The notes beneath the pieces were generated by a model that was not told the origin of the DNA, ran no database searches, and saw only the letters and a program-made list of their open reading frames with translations. This document shows positions 1 through 8,440 of a stretch of DNA of 21,144 bases, piece by piece. Made by a program: the position numbers and the translations under genes. Numbering within the stretch: position 1 is the first letter of the stretch; every line of letters starts with the position of its first letter. The stretch is from Aquificales bacterium. Its GTDB lineage: Bacteria; Aquificota; Aquificia; Aquificales; Aquificaceae. The stretch lies in contig WFWF01000096.1 of NCBI GenBank assembly GCA_015491275.1, forward strand, positions 1 to 21,144, given 5' to 3'.

Positions 1-220
1 CAGACTTTATATCTTTCGGTGTCATAATAACCTCAAGGGGGAGATCGTAAAGCACACTTTTTATCTCTTCACTGTCAGTTGCTACAATCACCCTTTCTCC
101 CGTTTTTAGACACCCTTCAGCTACCCTTCTTATGAGTGGCACACCCCTTACGGGTCTTAACAGTTTCTTGGGTAGCCTTTGCGAATCAAGCCTTGCGGGT
201 ATTACTATGACCCTTTTCAT
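1..220 (-). CDS. kdsB: 3-deoxy-manno-octulosonate cytidylyltransferase (CMP-KDO synthetase), N-terminal part
   Basis: The first 73 codons are visible and the gene runs off the left edge. The product activates KDO with CTP for lipopolysaccharide core synthesis in the cytoplasm. The N-terminus carries the nucleotide-binding signature of the family: VIVIPARLDSQRLPKK at residues 4-19, then GVPLI, then VATDSEEI near residue 47 and a VIMTPKDIKS stretch that matches the family's MT-(S/P)-x-D-(H/I)-x-S region. The ATG at 218-220 is preceded by GGAAAGGAAAGTG, a usable ribosome binding site. The gene starts 35 bp inside the end of the response regulator gene in another frame, so it is very probably translated from the same mRNA. 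Its presence implies a Gram-negative outer membrane. The assignment rests on motifs from the N-terminal third only. Confidence 0.88.
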   Translation of the reverse strand, partial: MKRVIVIPARLDSQRLPKKLLRPVRGVPLIRRVAEGCLKTGERVIVATDSEEIKSVLYDLPLEVIMTPKDIKS

Positions 221-1568
221 CACTTTCCTTTCCGAAGTACTGTTTTATCTTTGCTCTCAGGGTGTTGCGTGAAATGTTCAATACATTTGCTATCTTTGAT
301 TTATTCTCCCCGTACCTTTCCATAAGGATTTTTAAAAGAGCCTGTTCAAAAACCGATGGTATATTACCTATCTCTTCCTCTGGTACGGACTTTATATATT
401 CTCTGAGAATATCCTCAAGAGATTGATTGGGTAGTTGACTAAAAGATATCGGAAGTTGTTTTATATAGCCTTTCTTTGTTTCAAGCACACTTCTGTAAAC
501 CACATTTTTAAGCTCCCTGACATTCCCGGGCCAAGAATATTGTATAGCCTTTTCCAAAACATCTTCCTCAAAACCTTCCACTTCCGTTCCCAATTCTCCG
601 TTTGCCTTTGATATAAAAAAGCTTATCAGCTCTGGTATGTCTTCTTTCCTTTCCCTAAGGGGCGGGACATTTATTGTTATCTGGGCGAGCCTGAAATACA
701 GATCCGCCCTGAAACTACCTTCCTCTATGAGGATTTCCAAGTTCCTGTTGGTAGCGGCTATTATTCTTACATTTACATGGGTCTCCTTTGTATCGCCTAT
801 GCGGTAAAACTTTTTCTCTTCCAGGAATCTGAGCAGTTTGGTTTGAAGCTCTTGGGGCATATCCCCTATCTCGTCAAGAAAAAGAGTACCCCTGTTGGCT
901 AATTCAACCTTACCCGGGGTATCCTTAAGGGCTCCGGTGAAGGATCCTTTTATATAACCGAACAGTTCCGCTTCAAGCAGATGTTTAGGTATGGCACTGC
1001 AGTTTATTGCTATAAAGGGATTGCCCGATCTTTCCGAGTTTTCATGTATAGCCCTTGCTATTACCTCTTTACCCGTACCCGTTTCCCCAGTTATAAGCAC
1101 ATTCATATCATTGGAAGAGGCGAGACCTATCATCTTAAAAACTTCAAGCATCTTTGGAGAGCTTCCGACGATAGGAAATCCGTTAATTTCCTTAGGTATT
1201 GCTTTCTTTCTTTTCCTCGGTATTACTTTTTCCACCGAGTTAAGAAGATCCTTTAGATCAAATGGTTTTTTAAGTATTTCAACCGCTCCGAATTTTGTTG
1301 CTTTTATTACATTTTCCGGTGATGTATAAGCGGTTATCATTATTACCGGTATGGTTATACCTCTTTCCCTGAGCCTTTTAAGTACATCTATTCCCGAGAA
1401 ATCTCCAAGCTTTATATCTATAACAGCAGTGTCTGATTCTTCAGCCCTTCGCAGCGCATCCGAGGGATTATCAACACAGATTGGCTCAAAGCCTGCCCTT
1501 TCAAGGACCTTGCCTATGGCATAAAGCACATCATGTTCATCATCTAATACCAGTACCTTTCCCTTCAT
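186..1568 (-). CDS. NtrC-family sigma54-dependent response regulator
   Basis: A 460-residue cytoplasmic activator with the three classic domains. Residues 1-120 form a receiver, with acidic D9/D10, phospho-acceptor D51 in AVIDIKLGD, T79 and K101. Residues about 133-370 form the AAA+ domain: Walker A GETGTGKE (161-168), the sigma54-contact loop GSFTGA (208-213, a conservative variant of GAFTGA), Walker B TLFLDEIGD (228-236), and the R-finger/sensor segment FRADLYFRL (286-294) with WPGNVRELKN (346-355). Residues about 405-445 form a Fis-type helix-turn-helix (KSKIANVLNISRNTLRAKI). All parts needed for ATP-driven opening of sigma54 promoters are present. The gene overlaps the kinase gene by 29 bp and kdsB by 35 bp. 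The divergent -24/-12 promoter at 3413-3426 is the obvious target. The specific NtrC-like name (ZraR, HydG or AtoC type) cannot be decided from sequence. Confidence 0.95.
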   Translation of the reverse strand: MKGKVLVLDDEHDVLYAIGKVLERAGFEPICVDNPSDALRRAEESDTAVIDIKLGDFSGIDVLKRLRERGITIPVIMITAYTSPENVIKATKFGAVEILKKPFDLKDLLNSVEKVIPRKRKKAIPKEINGFPIVGSSPKMLEVFKMIGLASSNDMNVLITGETGTGKEVIARAIHENSERSGNPFIAINCSAIPKHLLEAELFGYIKGSFTGALKDTPGKVELANRGTLFLDEIGDMPQELQTKLLRFLEEKKFYRIGDTKETHVNVRIIAATNRNLEILIEEGSFRADLYFRLAQITINVPPLRERKEDIPELISFFISKANGELGTEVEGFEEDVLEKAIQYSWPGNVRELKNVVYRSVLETKKGYIKQLPISFSQLPNQSLEDILREYIKSVPEEEIGNIPSVFEQALLKILMERYGENKSKIANVLNISRNTLRAKIKQYFGKESDEKGHSNTRKA

Positions 1569-3267
1569 GGCTTTTATTATTTATATAAGGTATTGTAACC
1601 GTAATCGTTGTTCCTTTCCCCACCTGAGAGTGTATATCCAATGTTCCCCCCAGGAGATGTGTGTATCTCATGACTATCGGTAAGCCGAGACCTGTTCCCC
1701 CTTTCTTTGTTGTAAAGAAAGGTGAGAATATTTTGTCCATACTTTCCTTAGGTATGCCCTTACCTGAATCCGATACAGTTATCTGTACTTCCATATTTTT
1801 TCTTACAGTGGATATATGTATAAAGCCTTTGCCGTCAATGGCTTCAATTGCGTTGTTTAAGAGGTTTGTAAGTATTGCATTTAGAGCCTCTCTGTTTGAG
1901 TAGATATGTATATCCTCAAAGTGAGTCCTAAGCTCTATGTTTTTTTCCTTTATCCTTGGAAGAAGCAGGGATATATTCTCCTTTATTACCTCGCTTATAT
2001 TAAGTATGCTCCAGTTTCCTCCCCCGATTTTTGCAAAGGCCAGAAACTCATTAACTATGCTGTCAATTCGCGAGATGGATTTTTTAATTATCTCTATGTC
2101 CTTTTTGTCGCATTCGTCCATGGATGTGAGAAGCTTTACTGGTAAAAGGGCGTTTTTTAGCTCGTGGGCGAGATTGGTGGACATCTCTCCCAAAAAGGAA
2201 AGGGCTTCAATCCTTTTCATCTTATTCTCAAGCTCTTTTATCTTTGAAATATCTGCTATGGTTACAATATACCACTCCTTGGCAGGCATTATACTCAGCA
2301 GAGACGGAATACTTCCGCCCTTCTTCTTCCTTATTTCTGTTTCATAGGTAAAGGGAAGTTTGTTATTAAGCGTATTCCTCAAGATTGTTCTGTCCCTTGG
2401 ATATTTTATTAAGATGGAGAACTTTCTTCCGAGAAGTTGATGATAATTAAAGCCGAGTGTTTCAATCCTGTGGTTTGTAAAAAATATCCTCATTTCCCTG
2501 TCAAGGATGAGTACTATGTCGTACACATTGTTTACTATGTCAGCATAGAAGTCTTGTGCAAACCTTATGTTATTGAGGAAGGTATTAACATTTTTGAAGG
2601 CATCATAAACCACATCCGCAAGGTCCTGAATCTCATCCTTTTCAGGAAAATCTATTTTATTTACTTCCTCTATGTGTCCCTTTCTTACCTTCTCTGCTTC
2701 CTTCAATATTCTCCTTAATCTTGAATTTATACGATAAGATATTATGAGACTCAGCAAGACACCCATCAATCCGAAGCCAGATGATATACCCAAAACGCTG
2801 TATTTGATATATGAAAACTGTCTTGTTATTTCCTTTTTATCAAGCCTTACAATGACGAATCCTACGGGATTACCCTCTTTATCGGTTACCTTGTGTTTGA
2901 CCGTGTGTCTTTTGTCCTCAAGAAGGCGGGATAGACCGAAAGGTATCTTGTCCTTACTCGTGTATGTTAGAGCGTAACCTTTTTCATCAAGAAAGGCTAC
3001 TTCCTTTATAAACCTCTGGGCTATTATTGATTGGCTTATATCTTTAAGTTTCTTTTCATCCTTTTTAATAAGGAATTCTGAGATGTTGCTTTCCTCAATT
3101 TCAAGGAAGTTCTTTATTGCTTCCTCTGTTGTTTCAAACAGGATATTCTCCCCGAAATTGACCATGACAACCGTAAGGGGCAGGGATGAGAGAAGAATAA
3201 CCATAAAAAAAGTTACCGCTAACTTTATGCCTATGCTTAAATGGAGAAGGTTTTTAAGCCAACTCAC
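1540..3267 (-). CDS. Membrane-bound sensor histidine kinase (sensor loop, HAMP-like linker, PAS, HisKA, HATPase)
   Basis: A 575-residue partner of the adjacent regulator. Hydrophobic segments at about 13-36 and 154-178 enclose a roughly 115-residue extracytoplasmic sensor region. A HAMP-like linker (about 178-235) follows, then a PAS domain (about 240-345) with NNVYDIVLILDREMRI. The dimerisation helix has the phospho-acceptor H368 in MSTNLAHELKNAL. The ATPase domain has the N box LLNNAIEA (469-476), the G1 box DSGKGIP (500-506), the F box FSPFFTTK and the G2 box GTGLGLP (524-530). No heme-binding CXXCH or obvious metal cluster is seen in the sensor loop, so the stimulus is unknown. The start is GTG (AGT TGG follows), with no good Shine-Dalgarno; a candidate -35/-10 lies just upstream, so the mRNA leader would be only a few bases. 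It may sense respiratory or redox state, but this is inferred from position only. Confidence 0.93.
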   Translation of the reverse strand: MSWLKNLLHLSIGIKLAVTFFMVILLSSLPLTVVMVNFGENILFETTEEAIKNFLEIEESNISEFLIKKDEKKLKDISQSIIAQRFIKEVAFLDEKGYALTYTSKDKIPFGLSRLLEDKRHTVKHKVTDKEGNPVGFVIVRLDKKEITRQFSYIKYSVLGISSGFGLMGVLLSLIISYRINSRLRRILKEAEKVRKGHIEEVNKIDFPEKDEIQDLADVVYDAFKNVNTFLNNIRFAQDFYADIVNNVYDIVLILDREMRIFFTNHRIETLGFNYHQLLGRKFSILIKYPRDRTILRNTLNNKLPFTYETEIRKKKGGSIPSLLSIMPAKEWYIVTIADISKIKELENKMKRIEALSFLGEMSTNLAHELKNALLPVKLLTSMDECDKKDIEIIKKSISRIDSIVNEFLAFAKIGGGNWSILNISEVIKENISLLLPRIKEKNIELRTHFEDIHIYSNREALNAILTNLLNNAIEAIDGKGFIHISTVRKNMEVQITVSDSGKGIPKESMDKIFSPFFTTKKGGTGLGLPIVMRYTHLLGGTLDIHSQVGKGTTITVTIPYINNKSHEGKGTGIR

Positions 3268-3277
3268 CGTACATATT

Positions 3278-3305
3278 ATTTTGCGTACTTTGGGCTAATG
3301 GTCAA
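3278..3305 (-). promoter_or_regulatory. Candidate sigma70-type promoter of the kinase-regulator-kdsB unit
   Basis: On the minus strand TTGACC (3305-3300, 5 of 6 to the -35 consensus) is followed after 16 nt by CAAAAT (3283-3278, 4 of 6 to -10). A second possible -10, TAATAT, lies at 3278-3273. Initiation from the first pair would fall about 4 nt before the GTG start, leaving almost no leader, which agrees with the absence of a ribosome binding site. The -10 match is weak, so this is a candidate only. Confidence 0.4.
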
Positions 3306-3412
3306 GTTTTTACCAGTCCTAACAAAAAATTTGTCACCTTAAGTTTGTTTCATAAATCGGATGATTTCTTTAAGTTTTTAGTTTTCGGGATAAAAATTTT
3401 CTGGGGTATTTT

Positions 3413-3426
3413 GGCATGTTTTTTGC
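3413..3426 (+). promoter_or_regulatory. Sigma54 (-24/-12) promoter for the act operon
   Basis: The sequence TTGGCATG-TTTT-TTGCCC matches the sigma54 consensus TGGCAC(G)-N4-TTGC. The invariant GG is at 3413-3414 and the GC at 3425-3426, separated by exactly 10 nt. Counting C3426 as -12 puts transcription start near 3438, about 10 nt before the actA ATG and at the 5' edge of its GGAGG ribosome binding site (3438-3442). A complete NtrC-type activator is encoded divergently next door. Seen directly: the elements and spacing. Inferred: that the adjacent regulator acts here. Confidence 0.82.
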
Positions 3427-3447
3427 CCCTCTAAAAGGGAGGCTGTC

Positions 3448-4044
3448 ATGAGAAAGAGCCTTGGTGTTTTTGTTATACTCGGTATAGTTGTTGTAGTTTT
3501 GGGTGGAGCACTTTTATATTTGTTTACATCGCTCGGTGTTAAGATAGAACCCCTCGGTGATGCCTTTGTAGTTTACAGGGTTGAAACTCCGGAACAACCC
3601 ATAGAGTTTCCTCACTACAAGCATGTAAAGGATGTTGGGCTACAGTGTACATACTGTCATGCCTATGCGGATAAGGCTGTAAGTCCCGGTATCCCTCCCC
3701 TTGAAGTTTGTATGGGTTGCCATTCTGTTATAGCTACGGATAAGCCGAGAATTAAAAAGCTAACCGAATATTGGAACAAGAAAGAACCTGTTCCGTGGAA
3801 GCATGTTAACAAGTTGCCCGATTTTGTCTTCTTCACTCACAAGAGACATGTAAAGGCGGGAGTTGATTGTAAGGCTTGCCACGGTGACTTAAGTACAATG
3901 ACAGTAGCTCAGAGAGTGAAGCCTCTGAAGATGGGTTGGTGTCTTTCCTGTCATAATGATGTGAAGGGTTACCTTGAAGCTCACGGGTTACCTCCAGCTA
4001 AGGTGGACAGGGCTCCCACCGACTGTTGGACTTGCCATAAATAG
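3448..4044 (+). CDS. actA: Alternative complex III subunit ActA, pentaheme c-type cytochrome
   Basis: A 198-residue membrane-anchored periplasmic cytochrome with one N-terminal hydrophobic segment (about 6-28) and five CXXCH heme motifs: CTYCH (67-71), CMGCH (88-92), CKACH (141-145), CLSCH (165-169) and CWTCH (193-197, the last five residues but one). Five hemes and a single anchor helix are the known layout of ActA in alternative complex III, where it passes electrons from ActB towards the soluble cytochrome or oxidase. Additional histidines (H56, H59, H131, H134) are available as distal ligands. The ATG is preceded by AGGGAGG at good distance. It is the first gene of the operon and lies directly behind the sigma54 promoter. 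A general cytochrome c7/c3-like protein would be the alternative, but the actB-actC neighbours settle the call. Confidence 0.93.
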   Translation: MRKSLGVFVILGIVVVVLGGALLYLFTSLGVKIEPLGDAFVVYRVETPEQPIEFPHYKHVKDVGLQCTYCHAYADKAVSPGIPPLEVCMGCHSVIATDKPRIKKLTEYWNKKEPVPWKHVNKLPDFVFFTHKRHVKAGVDCKACHGDLSTMTVAQRVKPLKMGWCLSCHNDVKGYLEAHGLPPAKVDRAPTDCWTCHK

Positions 4045-4056
4045 GAGGGCTTTAAT

Positions 4057-7000
4057 ATGAAAAGAAGGGACTTTATAAAATTCATAGGGTTTATATCAGG
4101 AAGTGCAGCCCTATCTTCTTGTACGGGGCATCTTAACAAAAATCACTATTTCAGGACTGATGAAATAATTCCTTTTGTTTCTCCGCCGCCTGATAGAATT
4201 CCTCCCGATGCGGGAGGCGGAGGAGAGGGTTTATACTTTCCCACAGTGTGTGCGGAGTGTCCCTCGGGGTGTCCCGCCCTTGCTTTTGTGAGGGACAAAG
4301 TATATGACAGGGTACACGGTAAGTATCCCACAAAGCTTGAGGGTATGCCGAATCATCCTATAACATCTGGCGCTTTTAAGGAGCCTTTTAATGCTGGTGT
4401 TCTTTGTATAAGGGGACAAGCATCCCTTTACAGGGTTTACAGCCCTGACAGATATAAGAATCCTCTCGTTAAAGACACAAACGGTAACTGGAGAGAGATA
4501 ACTTGGAAAGAGGCTATAGACCTTGTTGTTGATAGATTGAAGGAAGCGGAGAAAAAAGGTCTAAAGGGTGTTTACCTTTCCTCAAGGACTACAGGTTCCC
4601 TTTCCCATCTTATAGACGAATTCTGTAGGGAAGCTGGTATTGAAAGATTGCCGGAATTTGAACCCATAAATCACTCCGCGGTCAGGAAAGGATATGAGGT
4701 ACTATTCGGGATAAATGAACTGCCCGTTTATAAAATTGAAAAATCCGATTTTCTGTTAACGATAGGTGCGGATATACTTGAATCTTTCGGTAATCCCGTA
4801 TATTATCAATCAGCTTTTGCAAAGGCGAGGGAGAATAAAAACTTTAAGTGGTTCCATATAGAACCTCATCTCACCCTCACCGGTCTTAGTGCGGATGAAA
4901 GATTTTCCGTAGAGCCCGGTACGGAACATTTTCTTCTCTCCTTTATGTTGCGGTGGATAGTAGAAAGCGGTGTTGCTGTAAGGGAAGTTCCAGAAGAGAT
5001 AATTCAGTATGTCCCCCGCTACTCCTTGTGGGAGGTTGCGGAGAGAACGGGTATAAAGGCGGAGAACATTGATAGGCTCCTCGCTAAGATGTCAAGGGCG
5101 AGAAAACCCCTCGTTATAGTAGGTGGCGTCTCAACCGCTCATGATACTGGTCTTGATGTTGCTGTTTTGGGGGGACTTATACAGTGGGCTATGGGTATGA
5201 CAGATGATCTTATAGACTTTACATATTCAGAAAACTATGAAAGAGTTGGAAATTTCATAGATCTTAGAAACTTTATGTCCGAACTAAGTATGAGAAAGAT
5301 AGGGGTAGTTTTCCTATCAAAGGTTGACCCTGCTTCCTTTGAAGGTAAAAAGTTTAAAAATCTTTTAAAGAATGCTCACTTTGTTGTTGGCTTGTACGAT
5401 CTGCCCAATGATACCGCACAGGAGTGTGACCTAATACTTCCCCTTTCCCATCCGATAGAGAGCTGGGGCGACTCGGAACCCAGAAAAGGTATGCTTTCTG
5501 TTTACAAACCAGCCCTTGAGATTCTTATTCCTCCCGAAAGTGATCCGTCTAATAACAGACCACTCTTTAACACGCTTCCGGAAGGTGATATCCTTATTAC
5601 GATACTTAGGAAGTACAAAGGCAAAATCATTGCTAAGGATTTTAAGGAGTATGTCTATAGAAGAATAGAAAGGGATTATGGTAAAGAGGTTGCTGACAGA
5701 CTTTTTAATGCGGGTCCCTATGAATGGCCCGCTTTTAATATACCACCTGAGAAATTACCCTATCACATAAAAGAGTTACCGAGGGTTAATCTTAATTTGA
5801 GAACTAATATAGTAAGGTCTTTGATCAGGAACATAAGGTATGAAAATGAGATAAAGAAGCCTGCACTTGTTCTTGCACCTTCCATAAGGTGGTATGATGG
5901 CAGAAGTAAAAGTAATCTTCTTTTGAATGAGATTCCCGACCCCATAACCGCAATATCTTACGGTGATTATGTGTTGGTTCCCGAGGACACCGCTAATAGG
6001 TTCAGAATAAGAAATATACCTAATAAAAAGTTGTTGAGGGAAGAGGTTGTTATAGCAGGTAAGGAGATTAAGAAAACCACTCTCGCTCATATACAGAAGG
6101 GTTTGGCGGATGGGATTATAGTTGCATATATGGGTACAATAATTCCGGAAAATTTCAATGTGGATGGCAAAACAGGGGAGCTTGTGCCTTTCGTAGAGGT
6201 TGTAAGTATCAAGAAAACCGGTAAAGTAAGGAATGTACCGATACTTTCGGGATCCTTCTCGGATCACGGTAGGGGTGTTGTTCCCATACCTTACAGGGAG
6301 GCTAAAGAAGAGCATATGGAAGAGGAAGATATGCATGCCTGGGGTCACGAGGCTCCTCCTGGTAAATTTAAATATCCTTATGCAAAACATCCCTTCGCTC
6401 AATTGCCCTATCCTGATCACAGCCATGTACATAAAACTTATCTTTGGGCTATGGCTGTTGATCTTGATAAGTGTGTCGGATGTTCCGCCTGTGTAGCCGC
6501 ATGCTATATAGAAAACAATGTTCCCGTAGCGGGTCCGTCTGAACATCTGAAGGGAAGGGAGATGTCCTGGATAAGGGTAGAACCTTACTATGAAGAAAAC
6601 GGAGAGGTCAACTTTGTATTAATGATGTGTCAGCAGTGTGAGAATGCTACTTGTGAACCTGTATGTCCTGCAAAGGCAACTTATCACAATGACGAAGGTT
6701 TAAATGTACAGGTATGGAACAGGTGTGTGGGTACGAGATACTGTTCAAACAACTGTCCTTACAAGGCAAGGAGGTTTAACTGGTTTGATTACAAATGGGA
6801 GTCGCCCCTTGATAGGATGCTTAATCCCGATCTTGCGGTAAGGGGTAAGGGGGTTATGGAAAAATGTACCTTCTGCTTCCACAGAATAAGGAAGGCAAGG
6901 GATCTTGCCAAGGATGAACACAGAATGATTAAGGAAGGAGAGCTTCTGCCCGCATGTGCCCAGACATGCCCGAGCGGTGCAATAGTTTTCGGCAATTTCC

Positions 7001-7119
7001 TTGATGAAAACTCGCAAGTTTACAAGATGTCTCAGAAGAAGGATTCATACAGAATCTTTGATCTCCTTGGGACGGAACCCAAGGTTTACTACCTTCCAAA
7101 GGTGAGAAGGAGGGTTTAA
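4057..7119 (+). CDS. actB: Alternative complex III subunit ActB, molybdopterin-enzyme-like and iron-sulfur fusion protein
   Basis: A 1020-residue periplasmic subunit. The N-terminus has a twin-arginine signal (KRRDFIKFIGF) ending in LSSC with C22, a possible lipidation site. The first about 750 residues resemble the molybdopterin oxidoreductase fold, with a C65/C68/C72...C117 set; ActB proteins are known to have this fold without molybdenum cofactor. The C-terminal part is a four-cluster ferredoxin domain: C806/C809/C812/C816; C858/C861/C866/C870; C890/C896/C900 (CVGTRYC-SNNC); and C937/C940...C967/C971. This domain carries electrons from the quinol site in ActC to the hemes of ActA. The start has a good AGGAGG site 12 bp after actA. 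The Pro/Gly-rich linker at about residues 43-58 is encoded by GC-rich inverted repeats. Confidence 0.95.
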   Translation: MKRRDFIKFIGFISGSAALSSCTGHLNKNHYFRTDEIIPFVSPPPDRIPPDAGGGGEGLYFPTVCAECPSGCPALAFVRDKVYDRVHGKYPTKLEGMPNHPITSGAFKEPFNAGVLCIRGQASLYRVYSPDRYKNPLVKDTNGNWREITWKEAIDLVVDRLKEAEKKGLKGVYLSSRTTGSLSHLIDEFCREAGIERLPEFEPINHSAVRKGYEVLFGINELPVYKIEKSDFLLTIGADILESFGNPVYYQSAFAKARENKNFKWFHIEPHLTLTGLSADERFSVEPGTEHFLLSFMLRWIVESGVAVREVPEEIIQYVPRYSLWEVAERTGIKAENIDRLLAKMSRARKPLVIVGGVSTAHDTGLDVAVLGGLIQWAMGMTDDLIDFTYSENYERVGNFIDLRNFMSELSMRKIGVVFLSKVDPASFEGKKFKNLLKNAHFVVGLYDLPNDTAQECDLILPLSHPIESWGDSEPRKGMLSVYKPALEILIPPESDPSNNRPLFNTLPEGDILITILRKYKGKIIAKDFKEYVYRRIERDYGKEVADRLFNAGPYEWPAFNIPPEKLPYHIKELPRVNLNLRTNIVRSLIRNIRYENEIKKPALVLAPSIRWYDGRSKSNLLLNEIPDPITAISYGDYVLVPEDTANRFRIRNIPNKKLLREEVVIAGKEIKKTTLAHIQKGLADGIIVAYMGTIIPENFNVDGKTGELVPFVEVVSIKKTGKVRNVPILSGSFSDHGRGVVPIPYREAKEEHMEEEDMHAWGHEAPPGKFKYPYAKHPFAQLPYPDHSHVHKTYLWAMAVDLDKCVGCSACVAACYIENNVPVAGPSEHLKGREMSWIRVEPYYEENGEVNFVLMMCQQCENATCEPVCPAKATYHNDEGLNVQVWNRCVGTRYCSNNCPYKARRFNWFDYKWESPLDRMLNPDLAVRGKGVMEKCTFCFHRIRKARDLAKDEHRMIKEGELLPACAQTCPSGAIVFGNFLDENSQVYKMSQKKDSYRIFDLLGTEPKVYYLPKVRRRV

Positions 7120-7120
7120 T

Positions 7121-8440
7121 ATGGCAACCAAACTTTCTGAAAGACTTGACAAGATAGACAGGGATATCCTTATGCCCATGATAAAGCCCGGAAAGACCTA
7201 TTGGATAGCTCTCGGACTTTGTGTATTCTTTGTCCTTGTTGCTATAGGTGCGTGGATTTATCAGCTCAAAACTGGTCTCGGTGCAGCGGGTATAAGGCAC
7301 CCCGGGATGTGGGGGTTTTATATTATTAACTTTGTTTTCTGGGTAGGTATAGCCCACTCCGGAACCCTCATATCCGCGGTGCTTTTACTGTTCAGGGCGA
7401 ACTTCAGGAGTGCCTTTAACAGATCCGCGGAGGCTATGACAATATTTGCGGTTATGACCGCTGGATTGTTCCCCATTATTCACGCAGGAAGACCTTGGAA
7501 GATATATTGGCTCTTTCCTTACCCTACACAGAGAGAGATATGGCCTAATTTCTTTTCTCCTCTTGAGTGGGATGTTTTTGCGGTATCAACTTACTTTACT
7601 ATAAGTCTCATATTCTGGTACCTCGGTATGGTGCCCGATCTTGCCATAGCAAGGAGATTTTTTGGAGGAATAAGAGGATTTTTCTACAGACTGTTTTCCT
7701 TAGGATGGACCGGTACCGTTCCCCAGTGGATGCATTATGTAAGGGCGTCCCTGTTTCTTGCAGCTTTTGCAACTCCCCTTGTTGCATCTGTTCACTCGGT
7801 AGTATCCTTTGACTTCGCGGTGTCAATAGTTCCTGGCTGGCATGCAACCATATTCCCTCCCTTCTTTGTAGCGGGTGCTATATTCTCCGGATGTGCCATG
7901 GTGTTTACCCTTGTTATACCCATGAGAAAAATATTCAAATTAGAAGAGTATATAACTATAGATCACTTTGAAAATCTGGCTAAACTTACACTCTTCACTG
8001 GTCTTATAGTTACCTATGCTTATATAACAGAATTTACATTACCGTTGTACGGTGAAAACATATTTGAAAGGGATCAGTTCGTTTACAGGGCTTTCGGAGA
8101 TTACAAGTGGTACTCATGGGCTATGATCTTCTGTAACTCCGTTGTTCCCCTTGTGCTTTTTATAAAACAGATGAGAAGAAATCTGCTTGTTCTCTTTATA
8201 GTTTCCATCTTCATCAACATAGGTATGTGGCTTGAAAGATTTGTTATAGTTGTCATCTCTCTGGCTCACGAATATGAACCTTACTCTTGGGGACTTTATC
8301 ATCCGAGCATTGTTGAAATCCTTATAACCATAGGTAGCTTTGCATGGTTCTTTATGTGGTTCCTTCTCTTTACGAGAGCTATACCTGTTGTTTCCATATT
8401 TGAAGTGAAGGAAGAGAGAGTCAGGGAGGAAGAAAAATGA
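7121..8440 (+). CDS. actC: Alternative complex III subunit ActC, NrfD/PsrC-like integral membrane quinol-binding subunit
   Basis: A 439-residue polytopic protein with about ten hydrophobic helices. It is one of the two NrfD-like membrane subunits of alternative complex III and is considered the site of quinol oxidation. Family-typical stretches are clear: AAGIRHPGMWGFYI (55-68), VFWVGIAHSGTLISAVLLLF (72-91), a cytoplasm-facing AEAMTIFAVMTAGLFPIIHAGR (103-124) and SPLEWDVFAVSTYF (146-159). H79, H121 and D151 are the sort of polar residues that line the quinone pocket in this family. The gene begins one base after actB and ends in an ATGA overlap with actD, so translational coupling is likely. 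Length and motifs are ordinary for the family. Confidence 0.95.
   Translation: MATKLSERLDKIDRDILMPMIKPGKTYWIALGLCVFFVLVAIGAWIYQLKTGLGAAGIRHPGMWGFYIINFVFWVGIAHSGTLISAVLLLFRANFRSAFNRSAEAMTIFAVMTAGLFPIIHAGRPWKIYWLFPYPTQREIWPNFFSPLEWDVFAVSTYFTISLIFWYLGMVPDLAIARRFFGGIRGFFYRLFSLGWTGTVPQWMHYVRASLFLAAFATPLVASVHSVVSFDFAVSIVPGWHATIFPPFFVAGAIFSGCAMVFTLVIPMRKIFKLEEYITIDHFENLAKLTLFTGLIVTYAYITEFTLPLYGENIFERDQFVYRAFGDYKWYSWAMIFCNSVVPLVLFIKQMRRNLLVLFIVSIFINIGMWLERFVIVVISLAHEYEPYSWGLYHPSIVEILITIGSFAWFFMWFLLFTRAIPVVSIFEVKEERVREEEK

Larger units (their letters stand above)
3268..3447. promoter_or_regulatory. Divergent control region between the two-component system and actA
   Basis: This 180-bp AT-rich stretch is the only sizeable gap in the left half of the window. 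It holds the candidate kinase promoter on the minus strand, the sigma54 promoter on the plus strand, and a short dyad ACAAA-AAA-TTTGT at 3322-3334. TTAAGTTT occurs twice, at 3339-3346 and 3370-3377, 31 bp apart (about three helical turns). These lie 36-90 bp upstream of the sigma54 promoter, where activator sites would be expected, but AT-rich DNA produces such matches by chance and no consensus for this regulator is known to me. Confidence 0.5.

Noticed and set aside
1937..2347. Open frame of 136 codons on the plus strand inside the kinase gene
   Set aside because: Antisense to the HisKA/PAS part of a clear kinase; low-complexity Ser/Phe composition and no start signal.
5776..6546. Open frame of 256 codons on the minus strand inside actB
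   Set aside because: It is fully antisense to actB, whose motifs are intact; the translation is Ile/Tyr/Arg-rich with no domain or ribosome binding site.
4057..7119. ActB as an active molybdenum oxidoreductase
   Set aside because: The fold is similar, but the ferredoxin fusion and act neighbours identify ActB, which is known to lack the cofactor.
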